A model generated the notes under the pieces. The model saw only the letters and a program-made list of their open reading frames with translations. It was not told the origin of the DNA and ran no database searches. From contig CAIUOU010000135.1 in the NCBI GenBank assembly GCA_903900845.1, forward strand, positions 1 through 60,203: a stretch of DNA of 60,203 nt, written 5' to 3'. A program made the position numbers and the translations under genes. Positions within the stretch are counted from its first letter, which is position 1; the number at the start of each line of letters is the position of its first letter. This DNA comes from an uncultured Opitutia bacterium. Lineage in GTDB: Bacteria > Verrucomicrobiota > Verrucomicrobiia > Opitutales > Opitutaceae. Below are positions 27,887 through 36,442 of the stretch, piece by piece.

Positions 27887-29026
27887 TCAGGCGCGGGCGT
27901 GGCCGCCGCCGAGGCGGACGTCCATCCAGACCGCGAGGGCGAGCACCACGCCGCGGGCGATGAACTTGGCCTCGGGCGCGACCGCGAGGAGGGTCATCCC
28001 GTTGAGCAGCGCGGCCATGATCAGCGTGCCGGCGAGAACCCCGAAGACCGTGCCGCGGCCGCCGCGGAGCGCGGTCCCTCCGATGACGCACGCCGCGATC
28101 GCGTCGAGTTCCATCAGGTCGCCGACGGTGGTGGTCGAGGCGCCCGAGTAGGCGGTGGTCATGAAACCGGTCAGCGCCACCGCGACGCCCATCAGCACGT
28201 AGGCGGTGATGAGCACCCGTGGCACCGGGATGCCGGAGAGGACGGCCGCCTCCTCGTTTCCCCCGATGGCGTAGAGGTGGCGGCCGAACGGCGTGTGGCG
28301 CGTCAGGAAGAAAACGCCTCCGGCCGTCGCGGCCAAAATCACCAGCGGCAGGGGCAGCCCGCGGAACTGATTGCAAACCAACACAAGGCCGAGCGTGCCG
28401 CCGGCCGCCGCGATCCAGCGCAGCGCGAGCGTTCCGGGCGCCGCGACTGGCAGGCCGTGCGTGATCCGGGCGCTTCGGGAACGCCAGCCGGCGAGGCCGA
28501 GCACCCCGAGGACCCCCGCGGCGAGCACGAGGCCGGCCGGGGCCGGAAGGTAATAGGTGGTTAGCAGCGAGTAGAGGTTGTCCTGATCGCCGCGCGTGAC
28601 GGGCACCGTCGAGTTCTGGATCACGAGCCAGAACAAGCCCTTGAAGACCAGCAGCCCGCCGAGCGTGATGATGAAAGCTGGGATGCGGTGCCGTACGATG
28701 AGCGCGCCCATCAGCGCCCACAGGATGACGGCGACCAGCGTCCCCGCGACCAACGCCAGTGGCGCGGGCCAGGCCTGTTGGGTGGCGAGCACCGCGGCGA
28801 GGCCGCCGATCAGCCCCACGCCGCTGCCGACCGAGAGGTCGATCTGCCCGGTGAGCAAGATCATGAACATGCCGAGGGCGAGCGTCCCCGTGATCGAGAA
28901 CTCGACCAGCAGTTGGGTGAGGTTTCGCGGTCCGATAAAGGCGCTCTCGCGCAGCGCGAAGAAGATGCAGATGCCGATCAGGGCCAGCGGCATCGCGAGG
29001 GTCTGGAGGCGGGCGGGGTTTTTCAT
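27887..29026 (-). CDS. xylH: D-xylose ABC transporter permease (XylH-like)
   Basis: Inner-membrane permease of 379 residues in the RbsC/XylH (BPD_transp_2) family, with about ten hydrophobic segments. Family marks are LLTGQIDLSVGSGVGLIGG near 63, IPAFIITLGGLLVFKGLFW near 118 and GNEEAAVLSGIPVPRV with GGTALRGGRGTVFGVLAGT toward the end. The frame is open to 29221 but the upstream part reads through a repeat; ATG 29026 (MKNPARLQ) is the natural start. Forms a transporter with xylF and xylG, but is separated from xylG by 264 bp that hold a repeat and a hairpin. Confidence 0.92.
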   Translation of the reverse strand: MKNPARLQTLAMPLALIGICIFFALRESAFIGPRNLTQLLVEFSITGTLALGMFMILLTGQIDLSVGSGVGLIGGLAAVLATQQAWPAPLALVAGTLVAVILWALMGALIVRHRIPAFIITLGGLLVFKGLFWLVIQNSTVPVTRGDQDNLYSLLTTYYLPAPAGLVLAAGVLGVLGLAGWRSRSARITHGLPVAAPGTLALRWIAAAGGTLGLVLVCNQFRGLPLPLVILAATAGGVFFLTRHTPFGRHLYAIGGNEEAAVLSGIPVPRVLITAYVLMGVAVALTGFMTTAYSGASTTTVGDLMELDAIAACVIGGTALRGGRGTVFGVLAGTLIMAALLNGMTLLAVAPEAKFIARGVVLALAVWMDVRLGGGHARA

Positions 29027-29082
29027 CCGGGGTGACAGCGGGCGCGAAGGAAATAGAGGGCGGGCAAGGAGGGTTGGGAAAC

Positions 29083-29222
29083 CACGAAACGCACGAAAAA
29101 CGCGAAAGATGAAATCCGGCGGCCGAGCACCGATGATCACGAATGGACATGAAGGCACCCGAATGGAGCGCATTCGGGAACGGTCCGGTGTAGCCGTGGC
29201 CGCCCGCCGCGGATCATGCACG
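29083..29222 (+). repeat. Composite intergenic repeat inside the xyl operon, copy 6
   Basis: Between the xylG stop and the xylH start. Shows a 9-bp class CACGAAACG, CACGAAAAA, CGCGAAAGA (29083-29109), the 10-bp class CACGAAT, CATGAAG, CCCGAAT (29138, 29148, 29158) and hairpin CCGTGGC-CGCCC-GCCGCGG (29194-29212, one G-U pair) led by TGTAG. It reads plus-ward, opposite to the operon. Confidence 0.8.
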
Positions 29223-29290
29223 TGAAGCCTTCTCCGCGGTCTCCGTTCCCTCCGGTCGAGCCCACGCCGAGTTCGCGCTCGACGGTCTTG

Positions 29291-30817
29291 TCACATGCCG
29301 GCGTTCGCCCTGCTCATGGCGGCGGCGAGCAGGGCTTCCTGACTGAATTCGCGGCGCTCAAACACGCCGCCGACGCGTCCGCCTGCTAGCATCACGATGC
29401 GGTCGCTCAATCCCATGAGTTCGGGCAGCTCGCTCGATACCAGCAGCACCGCGAGACCGTCGCAAGTCAGGCGGTTGATCAGCTCGTAGATCTCCAGTTT
29501 GGCGCCGACGTCGATGCCGCGCGTCGGCTCATCGAGCATGACCACCTTCGGCGCGGTCATCAGCGCCTTGCCCAGCACCACCTTCTGCTGGTTGCCGCCG
29601 GAGAGCCCGGCGGTGCGCGCCTCCAGACCAGGCGCCTTCACGCGCAGGGCGTGGAACATCCGCTGGTTCTCCGCGTGCTCGGCGGCCTGATCGATCCGGC
29701 CCGCCGCCCGCGTGAACCGGCGCAGGCTGGGGAGCGAGAGGTTGAAACCGACCGACTCCCCGAGCACGAGCCCGTGGCGGCGGCGGTCTTCCGTCGCGAG
29801 CACGAGCCCGCGCGCGATCGACTCCCGCGGATCAGGATTCGGATAGGCGTTATCCCGCAGTTGCACGCTTCCGGCCGTGCGTGTCCCCCAAACCCCGTAT
29901 AGATGAAGCAGCAGCTCCGTCCGTCCGGCGCCCATCAGGCCGCCGATGCCGAGCACCTCACCGGCGCGCACTTCGAGCGAGATGTCCTGCAGCGCCGTCT
30001 TCCCGTCGGGACCAGCCACGTGGAGGCCGTTGACGGCGAGCAGCACCGGACCGGTCGAGGCCGGGGCGCGGCGCGGATACTGGTCCGTGATCTCGCGGCC
30101 AACCATGTGGCGGATGACACTCGCGGCGGTCGCCTCCGCGCGGGGCAGAGTGGCGACGCTCGCGCCGTCGCGCAGCACGGTCACGCGGTCGGCGATCGCG
30201 AACACCTCATCGAGCCGGTGGGAGATGTAGATGCAAGCGGTGCCCTGCGCGCGCAGGCGCCGGAGGTGCTCCAGCAGCACGTCCACCTCGCGTTCCGTCA
30301 GCGCCGCGGTGGGCTCGTCGAGCACGAGTACGCGCGAGTGCTTGTCGAGCGCCCGGATGATCTCGACGAGCTGCTTCCGGCCGATGCCGAGCGTCCCGGC
30401 CTCGGCTTCCGGGGAAACGTCCAAGCCGAAGTCCGCCAGCAGCGCCGTGGCGCGCCGGTGGGTCTCGAGCCAGTCGACGCGCGCCCCGCGCCGCGGGAGG
30501 CGGCCTAGGAAAATATTCTCCGCAACGCTCAAACCGTCGACCAGCGCCAGCTCCTGGGTGATGACGGCGATCCCGGCGGTTTCGGCGTCGCGCACCCCGT
30601 GAAAGCGTGCCTCCGCTCCCGCGACCCGCAGCTCGCCCTCGTAGCTGCCGTGCGGATGGATGCCCGCGAGCAGCTTGATCAGCGTCGACTTGCCCGCGCC
30701 GTTCTCGCCGCAGAGCGCGTGGATCTCGCCGGGCCGCAGGTCGAAGCTGACGTCGCGCAGGGCGGTGACGCCGGGAAAGCGTTTGGTGAGGCCGCGGGCC
30801 TCGACGAGAGGTGGCAT
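29291..30817 (-). CDS. xylG: D-xylose ABC transporter ATP-binding protein (XylG-like, two NBDs)
   Basis: A 508-residue fused duplicate ATPase of the carbohydrate-uptake (CUT2) class. First domain: Walker A GENGAGKST (37-45), signature LGIGRKQLVEI, Walker B VLVLDEPTAAL, H-loop ISHRLDE. Second domain: degenerate Walker A GLMGAGRTE, canonical signature LSGGNQQKV near 405 and Walker B VVMLDEPTRGIDVGAK. A degenerate second Walker A is normal for this class. ATG 30817 (MPPLVEARGL) is used; the frame runs open into xylF. It follows xylF by 34 bp. Drives uptake of the sugar bound by XylF. Confidence 0.95.
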   Translation of the reverse strand: MPPLVEARGLTKRFPGVTALRDVSFDLRPGEIHALCGENGAGKSTLIKLLAGIHPHGSYEGELRVAGAEARFHGVRDAETAGIAVITQELALVDGLSVAENIFLGRLPRRGARVDWLETHRRATALLADFGLDVSPEAEAGTLGIGRKQLVEIIRALDKHSRVLVLDEPTAALTEREVDVLLEHLRRLRAQGTACIYISHRLDEVFAIADRVTVLRDGASVATLPRAEATAASVIRHMVGREITDQYPRRAPASTGPVLLAVNGLHVAGPDGKTALQDISLEVRAGEVLGIGGLMGAGRTELLLHLYGVWGTRTAGSVQLRDNAYPNPDPRESIARGLVLATEDRRRHGLVLGESVGFNLSLPSLRRFTRAAGRIDQAAEHAENQRMFHALRVKAPGLEARTAGLSGGNQQKVVLGKALMTAPKVVMLDEPTRGIDVGAKLEIYELINRLTCDGLAVLLVSSELPELMGLSDRIVMLAGGRVGGVFERREFSQEALLAAAMSRANAGM

Positions 30818-30851
30818 CGGGCGCGGTGCCGGCCGCGGGACCGGCGCGGGT

Positions 30852-31850
30852 TTACTTGAGATCGGCGGCGCGATGGAAGCCGTCGGCCACCACGGTCGCC
30901 TGCAGGTTGGAGCGGTCCACGCTGATGATGCGCTCCATGACCGTAGGCACCGCGCGGAAACCGTTGTCGGTGGTGGAGGTGGTGGCCGGCGGCTCACCGC
31001 GGGCCACGCCGACCGCCACACGTGCGGCGAGCTCCGCGAGATTCTTGAGGGGTTTGTAGATGGTCATGGCCTGTGTGCCGCGCAGGATGCGCTGGCAGGC
31101 GGCGAGATCGGCGTCCTGCCCGGTGACGAGCACCTTGCCGGCGAGCCCGTCCTCCTGGAGGGCCTGGATGGCGCCGCCGGCGGTGCCGTCGTTGGACGCG
31201 ATGACCACGTCGATCGCCTTGCCGGCCTTGGTCACGGCGGCGTTCATGATCTTCTTCGCGTTCTCCGGCTTCCAATCGAGGGCGTAGTCCTCGTGGACGA
31301 CTTGCACGCGGCCAGCCTGGATGAGCGGGGCGAGGATCTTGTCCTGGCCCTGCTTGAAGAGCTTGGCGTTGTGGTCGGTCGGCGCGCCGTAGATGCGTAC
31401 GACGCGGGCGGGCCGGTCCTTCGGCAGGCGTTCGGCGACGTAGGCGGCCTGGGCCTCTCCGACCTTCACGTTGTCGAAGCTCAGGTAGTAATCGAGATGG
31501 CAGTTGAGGATGAGGCGGTCGTAGGCGATGACGGGAACCTTCGCCTCGCGGGCGGATTTCACGGCGCGGGCCATCGCGGCTCCGTCGTGCGGCACGATCA
31601 CGAGCACGTCGACCTTGCGGCTGAGGAGCGATTCGACGTCGCGGATCTGGCGGGTGTCGTCGCTGTTGGCCGACTGCACGATGACGGTGGCGCCGAGCTT
31701 CTGCGCGGCGGCGATGAACGTGTCGCGGTCGCGCTGCCAGCGCTCCTCCTTGAGGGTGTCGAGCGAAAGGCCGATGACGGGCTTTTCTCGGGAGGCGAAG
31801 GTGGCGGAGGCGCCGAGCAGCAGGAAGGCCAGGAGGCGGAGGGGTTTCAT
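30852..31850 (-). CDS. xylF: D-xylose-binding periplasmic protein (XylF-like)
   Basis: Solute-binding protein of the type I periplasmic fold, 332 residues with a cleavable signal peptide (1-19, ending ATFA; no lipobox). It aligns by eye along its length with E. coli XylF: IGLSLDTLKEERWQRDRDTF, VIVQSANSDDTRQI, VDVLVIVPHDG, VPVIAYDRLI, YYLSFDNVKVGE, APTDHNAKLFKQGQ, VIASNDGTAGGAIQAL and VLVTGQDADLA, including the Arg, Asp, Asn and Lys positions that bind the sugar. This makes xylose (or a very similar pentose) the likely ligand. First gene of the transporter operon and divergent from rfaE2 across 59 bp. Confidence 0.94.
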   Translation of the reverse strand: MKPLRLLAFLLLGASATFASREKPVIGLSLDTLKEERWQRDRDTFIAAAQKLGATVIVQSANSDDTRQIRDVESLLSRKVDVLVIVPHDGAAMARAVKSAREAKVPVIAYDRLILNCHLDYYLSFDNVKVGEAQAAYVAERLPKDRPARVVRIYGAPTDHNAKLFKQGQDKILAPLIQAGRVQVVHEDYALDWKPENAKKIMNAAVTKAGKAIDVVIASNDGTAGGAIQALQEDGLAGKVLVTGQDADLAACQRILRGTQAMTIYKPLKNLAELAARVAVGVARGEPPATTSTTDNGFRAVPTVMERIISVDRSNLQATVVADGFHRAADLK

Positions 31851-31909
31851 GAGGAGCGGCCGCGATGGGGGGTTTACAACCGGCGGCGGATCGCGAGGCT
31901 TGCGACCGA

Positions 31910-32407
31910 GTGACCCTCGACAACCCAAAATTGCACGACTTGGCCGGCGCGACCGCGTGGCGCGCCGCGCAGCTCGCCGCGGGCCGGCGCGTGGTGCTCA
32001 CCAACGGCGTCTTCGATCTGCTGCACACCGGCCATCTTTTCTACCTGCAGCGCGCGCGGGCGCTGGGTGACGCGCTACTCATCGCGCTCAACGCCGACTC
32101 CAGCGTGCGCGCGCTCAAGGGCCCGGCCCGCCCCGTGCAGACCGAGGAGCAGCGGGCCTACGCGCTGGCCGCGCTAGCCTGCGTGGACGCCGTCGTGATT
32201 TTCCGGACGCCGCGCCTCACCGCGGAGATCCGCGCGCTGCGGCCCGATGTCTATTGCAAGGCGGGCGATTACACCCTGGAAAAGCTTGACCAGGGCGAGC
32301 GGGCGGCGCTGGAGGGCGCTGGCGCGCGCATTGAGTTCATGCCGTTCCTGCCGGGCTTCAGCACGACCCGACTGATCGAGCGCATTCGCGCCGCGGGGGA
32401 GATCTGA
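31910..32407 (+). CDS. rfaE2: RfaE2-like ADP-heptose synthase, nucleotidyltransferase domain
   Basis: Transfers AMP to D-glycero-beta-D-manno-heptose 1-phosphate for the LPS inner core. The stand-alone cytidylyltransferase-fold domain has 165 residues: RRVVLTNGVFDLLHTGHLFYL with the HTGH nucleotide site (39-42), ALNADSSVRALKGPARPV, YALAALACVDAVVIF and PDVYCKAGDYTLE; the second signature near the C-terminus is LPGFSTTRLIERI. I use GTG 31910; an in-frame ATG at 31865 would place the start 14 bp from the divergent xylF start, leaving little promoter space. purN follows after 2 bp. Suggests heptose-containing LPS. Confidence 0.88.
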   Translation: MTLDNPKLHDLAGATAWRAAQLAAGRRVVLTNGVFDLLHTGHLFYLQRARALGDALLIALNADSSVRALKGPARPVQTEEQRAYALAALACVDAVVIFRTPRLTAEIRALRPDVYCKAGDYTLEKLDQGERAALEGAGARIEFMPFLPGFSTTRLIERIRAAGEI

Positions 32408-32409
32408 CC

Positions 32410-32985
32410 ATGCGCGTCGTCATCCTTGGCTCCGGCCGCGGCTCCAACGCGGAGGCGATCCTCCAGGCACGCGACGCGGGCCGGCTCGGTCGTGCGGAGG
32501 TGGTGCGGATCTTCTCCGACCAGCCCGGCGCGGGCATCCTTGCCCTCGGGCCGCGCTTCGGGGTCCCGGCGGAGTTCCTGGATGCGGCGCCTTTCCGCAC
32601 GAAACTCGATGGCGAGGGCGAGCGACGTTACATCGAGACGATCGACGCCTGCCGGCCCGACCTGATCGTGCTGGCGGGTTTCATGCGGGTGTTGAAGCCG
32701 CCGTTCCTCGCGCATTTCGCGGGGCGCGTCATCAACCTGCATCCGAGCCTGCTGCCGAGTTTTCCCGGCCTTGACGGCATCGGCCAGGCGTTCCGCCGCG
32801 GCGTGAGAATCACCGGCTGCACCGTGCATCATGTCACGGCCGAGGTCGACGGCGGCCCGATCATCGACCAGGCCGCCGTGCGAATCGAGCCCGGCGACAC
32901 CCTCGAGGCGGTCGCCGCGAAGGTGCATTCCGCCGAGCACGCCCTGCTGCCCGCGGTGATCGCGCGGCTCAGCGAGGCGCGATAG
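32410..32985 (+). CDS. purN: Phosphoribosylglycinamide formyltransferase (GAR transformylase 1)
   Basis: Transfers the formyl group of 10-formyltetrahydrofolate to GAR in de novo purine synthesis. At 191 residues it has the usual length. N-terminal phosphate loop LGSGRGSNAEAI; catalytic triad candidates Asn109 and His111 in INLHPSLLPSFPG and Asp147 in GCTVHHVTAEVDGGPII, at the spacing known from E. coli PurN. The stop of rfaE2 lies 2 bp before its ATG, so they are cotranscribed. The conserved block is complete; high confidence. Confidence 0.95.
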   Translation: MRVVILGSGRGSNAEAILQARDAGRLGRAEVVRIFSDQPGAGILALGPRFGVPAEFLDAAPFRTKLDGEGERRYIETIDACRPDLIVLAGFMRVLKPPFLAHFAGRVINLHPSLLPSFPGLDGIGQAFRRGVRITGCTVHHVTAEVDGGPIIDQAAVRIEPGDTLEAVAAKVHSAEHALLPAVIARLSEAR

Positions 32986-32988
32986 GCT

Positions 32989-35124
32989 TCAGAAGCTGAA
33001 CCGCACGCCGGCCGTCAGGCTGCGCCCGGGCAGGGGCGCGAGGTCCTTGAGGTAGGACGTGTGCGGCCGTGCCTCGCGGTCGCTGAGGTTGGTTGCGCGC
33101 AGGAAGGCCTCCGTCTCAAGCGCACCCAGCTTCAGCACCCGACTGGCGCTGGCGCCAAGCAGCCGGTAGCCGTCGCTGTTGCTCTCGTAAGCGGCGACCT
33201 GGCGCTGAGGAAACGCATGGAGGTAGTCCAGGCCGAAGCTCCACGCCGCCGAGGCCCACAGCAGACCGATGCCCGCGCGCGCCTCCGGTAGTCGGGGCAA
33301 CGGGCGCCCGCCCTCCTTTGCGCGGACGAAATCAGCGGTGAAGCGCACGTCGAACTGACTGCCGGGCGCCTCGTGGAGATGCCAGAGTGCCTCGATCTCG
33401 AAGCCCCAGAACCGTGCATCGCGCTGCACCGTGCGGAAAACCGGCAGTCCGCCGTGCTCCGAGGCCTCCGGATCCTCCGCGTCCACGAACTCCCACTCGC
33501 CGTCGTGCTCCACGGCCACCTTGCCCGTCGGCTGTTCAAAGATGTAGCCCGCGAAGCGGTTGGTGAAGACCGACACCGCGCCCGTGACCTCGCCCACCCG
33601 GCGGCGCAGGCTGAGCTCGAGGCCGGTGGACCGTTCCGTGCCAAGGTCGTCGTCGCCGATCTCATACGACTGGGTGCCGGCGTGCGGCCCCTCGGCGAAG
33701 AGCTCCTGCGCGTTGGGCGCGCGCCGCGTCTGCGTCGCCGAAAGGGCGAGCGTCCATTCGGGCGCAACGCGCCACACTGCCCCGAGGGCGGCGCTCAGAT
33801 CTGTGTCGCTTCTGGCCCGGTGCCCGTCGGCTGCCACCCGGGCGCGTTCCACCCGGGCGCCGGCCTGCCAGGTGACCGCGCCGCGGGTGGCCTCCTCGAA
33901 GGCAAAAACGGCGTCCGTGCGGCTCGTTGAATTCGGCAGGAAGGCCTCTTCACCGTCGGCCGTGAAGCGGTTCCGGCCCGACTGGACGCCGATCGCCCCG
34001 TTCCAGCCTTTCGCCCCGCCGTGCAATACTTCCGCGCGGCCGTCGTGACCGCGGTTGGTGAAAACGGTCCCGACCTGGCCGTCCGGCTCGATCTCGGAGT
34101 GGCGGTAGTCGCCGCGTCCGAACTTCAGCCGCACGCCTTGCACCAGGTCCGTCGCACGCGGGGCGCGCCACTCGCCTTGCAGCTCATTCCGGCGCTGGCG
34201 GAGGCGGATCCTTACGCCGCCTTCGTTCTCTCCCTCATGGGCGTGACCCGGCACACCGTAGTCGGTGTTGAAACCGCTCCGACTGATCCCGAGGAAGCCG
34301 TTCCGGGTTACCCACGAGACGCCTGAGGCCATGCCTTCCGCGTCGAGTCCGCTGTTGGGCAGGGTACCACCTTCAAAAACGGGCGCCGGCTTGCCCGCGG
34401 CGCGCGCCTCCGCGATCTCGGCCCGGCGCAGCCGGAGGCTCTCCGCGGGTCCGGGGATGTTGATGTCACCCGCCTCTCGGCGGAACGCATCGACGTGCAA
34501 TACGAGGGCGTGGTCGCGACCTCCGAGCAGTCGCACGTCCAGCACGCCGCCGCGCGCCGTCTCGCCGGAACCGGTGGCGTGGCGCACTTCGGCGCCGCCG
34601 CGGACGCGCTCTTCGTGCAGTTCGGTCTCGATGCGGTGGGAGATGACGTTCACCACGCCACCCACGGCCGCATTGCCGTAGAGGAGCGCGGCGGGTCCAC
34701 GCACGGCCTCGATGCGGTCCACCAGGAAGGGTTCCACCGCGACGGCGTGGTCCGGGCTGTTGGCCGAGGCGTCGAGCAGCGCGAGGCCGTTCTCGAGGAT
34801 GCGGACGCGCTCGCCATCGAGACCGCGCACGATCGGCCGGCTGGAGCCCGGCCCGTAGTACGAGTCGCTGATGCCCGTTTCGCCGCCGAGCGTGGCCCCC
34901 AGCGTCGGCTGCTGCTTGAGGAGCAACGCGCGTCCCGCGAGTACGGTGGTCGATTGCGCGAGGTCGACCTGGTTGCGTTTGAACGGGGTCGCCGAGGTGA
35001 CGAACTGGTCGAGGGCCACGGGCGCGTGATCGTGCGCCGGGGCGGCCGGTTTGGGCGCGGTCTGCGCCGTGAGACCGCCCGCGAGGGCGGCGGAGAACAG
35101 GGAACTGCGGAAAAAGGATGTCAT
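32989..35124 (-). CDS. ZnuD-like TonB-dependent receptor (probable zinc/metal uptake)
   Basis: Outer-membrane receptor of 711 residues without a carboxypeptidase-like domain. Signal peptide about 1-20, then a short His-containing segment (APAHDHAPVALDQF), a plug with LGGETGISDSYYGPGSSRPIVRGLDGERVRIL near 80-110 (two pieces: LGGETGISDSYYGPGSS, RPIVRGLDGERVRIL), which closely resembles the ZnuD subgroup, and a His/Glu-bearing loop GVPGHAHEGEN near 293. The barrel ends FSF. ZnuD receptors import zinc under Zur control. I could not identify a Zur box by eye. A small His-rich gene lies upstream on the same strand (131-bp gap), which supports a metal role. The call to zinc rather than another cation is inference. 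Confidence 0.82.
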   Translation of the reverse strand: MTSFFRSSLFSAALAGGLTAQTAPKPAAPAHDHAPVALDQFVTSATPFKRNQVDLAQSTTVLAGRALLLKQQPTLGATLGGETGISDSYYGPGSSRPIVRGLDGERVRILENGLALLDASANSPDHAVAVEPFLVDRIEAVRGPAALLYGNAAVGGVVNVISHRIETELHEERVRGGAEVRHATGSGETARGGVLDVRLLGGRDHALVLHVDAFRREAGDINIPGPAESLRLRRAEIAEARAAGKPAPVFEGGTLPNSGLDAEGMASGVSWVTRNGFLGISRSGFNTDYGVPGHAHEGENEGGVRIRLRQRRNELQGEWRAPRATDLVQGVRLKFGRGDYRHSEIEPDGQVGTVFTNRGHDGRAEVLHGGAKGWNGAIGVQSGRNRFTADGEEAFLPNSTSRTDAVFAFEEATRGAVTWQAGARVERARVAADGHRARSDTDLSAALGAVWRVAPEWTLALSATQTRRAPNAQELFAEGPHAGTQSYEIGDDDLGTERSTGLELSLRRRVGEVTGAVSVFTNRFAGYIFEQPTGKVAVEHDGEWEFVDAEDPEASEHGGLPVFRTVQRDARFWGFEIEALWHLHEAPGSQFDVRFTADFVRAKEGGRPLPRLPEARAGIGLLWASAAWSFGLDYLHAFPQRQVAAYESNSDGYRLLGASASRVLKLGALETEAFLRATNLSDREARPHTSYLKDLAPLPGRSLTAGVRFSF

Positions 35125-35255
35125 GGTTCTGACTGAACAAGAATTGAAGCATGGTCACGGCGCGCGATGGCGTGGCGTGAGGGGAGCCGCGATCCCCTAG
35201 GACCGTCGCGGCAAGCGGCCGGGGCCCTTCCAGGGTACCCGCCGCGCGAGGGGCT

Positions 35256-35612
35256 TCAGACCGGTCCGGGAGGACCGCGTTCAGGCAGACGTAGATACCG
35301 GGGCCGCGACAGCAGCGGCTCGGCCGCGGTGACGGGCAAAACTCCGCCGGCGATAGTGGCGGGCGGCAGAAAGGCCACGGGGCCAGCCGGAACTTCCAGG
35401 CCCGCGGCGAACAGCACTACGGCGCAGCCGGAGTCATCCTCGTCCTCGTGTGGAGCGGGCGGATGCTCGTGTTTCGGGCAGGTTTCGGCATGGCCGTGGG
35501 CCCAGGCGTGGGCGGTCGGACTGGCGGCCAGCACGGTGAGCGCGAGCACGAGCAGCGCCCCCGCTCCGGCGATCAGCCGGAGATGGAGCGGAGGGAGTCC
35601 GACACGCCTCAT
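35256..35612 (-). CDS. Small His-rich exported or membrane-anchored protein
   Basis: A 118-residue protein. Residues about 13-33 are hydrophobic (LIAGAGALLVLALTVLAA), ending near THAWA-like residues PTAHAWA, so it is a signal peptide or membrane anchor. Immediately after comes a His/Cys/acidic patch, HGHAETCPKHEHPP followed by HEDEDDSGC, then a hydrophobic segment VVLFAAGLEV. The layout resembles the small metal-patch proteins seen near cation transporters (DUF2946-like), but I do not recognise a family with certainty. It probably shares regulation with the ZnuD-like receptor 131 bp downstream. ATG at 35612. Confidence 0.55.
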   Translation of the reverse strand: MRRVGLPPLHLRLIAGAGALLVLALTVLAASPTAHAWAHGHAETCPKHEHPPAPHEDEDDSGCAVVLFAAGLEVPAGPVAFLPPATIAGGVLPVTAAEPLLSRPRYLRLPERGPPGPV

Positions 35613-35662
35613 ACGAAAACCGACGATCGCTACGGCAGCGCGTTCGTCAAGCGGGAGGTCCC

Positions 35663-36367
35663 TTGACGGGGTCGCGGGCCGCGCGTTGGCTCGAATGGAT
35701 GAGCAAGCTGCGCGGCGACTACAAGTCGGTCTGGAACTCCCTCTCAGGTTCGAAGCAGGACGCCTACCTTTACGTCGCCGGCTACACCGACGAGGACAAG
35801 TTTCATGCCGACGCCGAGGACACCGTCGATATCCTGCGCGAGACCGTCGGGGTAAAGGCGGAGGACGTTTTCCTCGAGATCGGCTGCGGGGTAGGCCGGG
35901 TGGGCCGCGTATTATCCCCCTTCGTCAAGCAGTGGGTTGGCTGCGACGTGTCCGCGAACATGCTGAGGCTGGCGGGTCGGCGGTTGCTAGGATTGGAGAA
36001 CGTCAAACTGCAGGAGATCTCCGGATATGATCTGCAGCCGATCCCAGATGAGTCGGTCGACGTGGTCTACACCACGGTGGTGTTCATGCATCTGGAAGAG
36101 TGGGACCGCTACAACTACGTGCGGGAGGCGAGGCGGGTGTTACGGCCGGGCGGGCGCTTTTACTGCGACAACGTTGATCTAGCCTCGAAGGCCGGATGGG
36201 CGGTTTTCGAGGAGAGCCTGCGTTTCCCTCCTGGGGATAGACCGGCCCAGATCTCCAAGTGCTCCACGCAGCCGGAACTGGAGGCCTTTCTCCGCCATGC
36301 CGGCTTCAATGACGTGAAAGTGGCCGGTCGCCTCGATTTCTGGGCCTACGCGTGGGGCCGGAAGTAG
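35663..36367 (+). CDS. Class I SAM-dependent methyltransferase
   Basis: A 234-residue cytosolic methyltransferase of the UbiE/Methyltransf_11 type. Motif I is VFLEIGCGVGRVGRVL near 68-83, motif II WVGCDVSANML, post-motif IPDESVDVVYTTVVFMHL and motif VREARRVLRPGGRFYCDN. The acceptor is unknown. The start is uncertain: TTG 35663 has a good Shine-Dalgarno (GGGAGGT at 35653-35659), whereas ATG 35699 (222 residues) has none; I prefer TTG. It stands alone, convergent with the tRNA-Pro gene, with a repeat-filled gap downstream. Confidence 0.85.
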   Translation: MTGSRAARWLEWMSKLRGDYKSVWNSLSGSKQDAYLYVAGYTDEDKFHADAEDTVDILRETVGVKAEDVFLEIGCGVGRVGRVLSPFVKQWVGCDVSANMLRLAGRRLLGLENVKLQEISGYDLQPIPDESVDVVYTTVVFMHLEEWDRYNYVREARRVLRPGGRFYCDNVDLASKAGWAVFEESLRFPPGDRPAQISKCSTQPELEAFLRHAGFNDVKVAGRLDFWAYAWGRK

Positions 36368-36442
36368 CAGCGGAAGCGCGGCCCGCCCGCGGAGTGAGTG
36401 AGACGCGGGAGATCGTCCAGAGAGCGAGACCTCCAGAGACCC

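Noticed and set aside
35125-35255. Cobalamin or other riboswitch ahead of the ZnuD-like receptor
   Set aside because: No B12-box or other riboswitch core could be found by eye in this gap.
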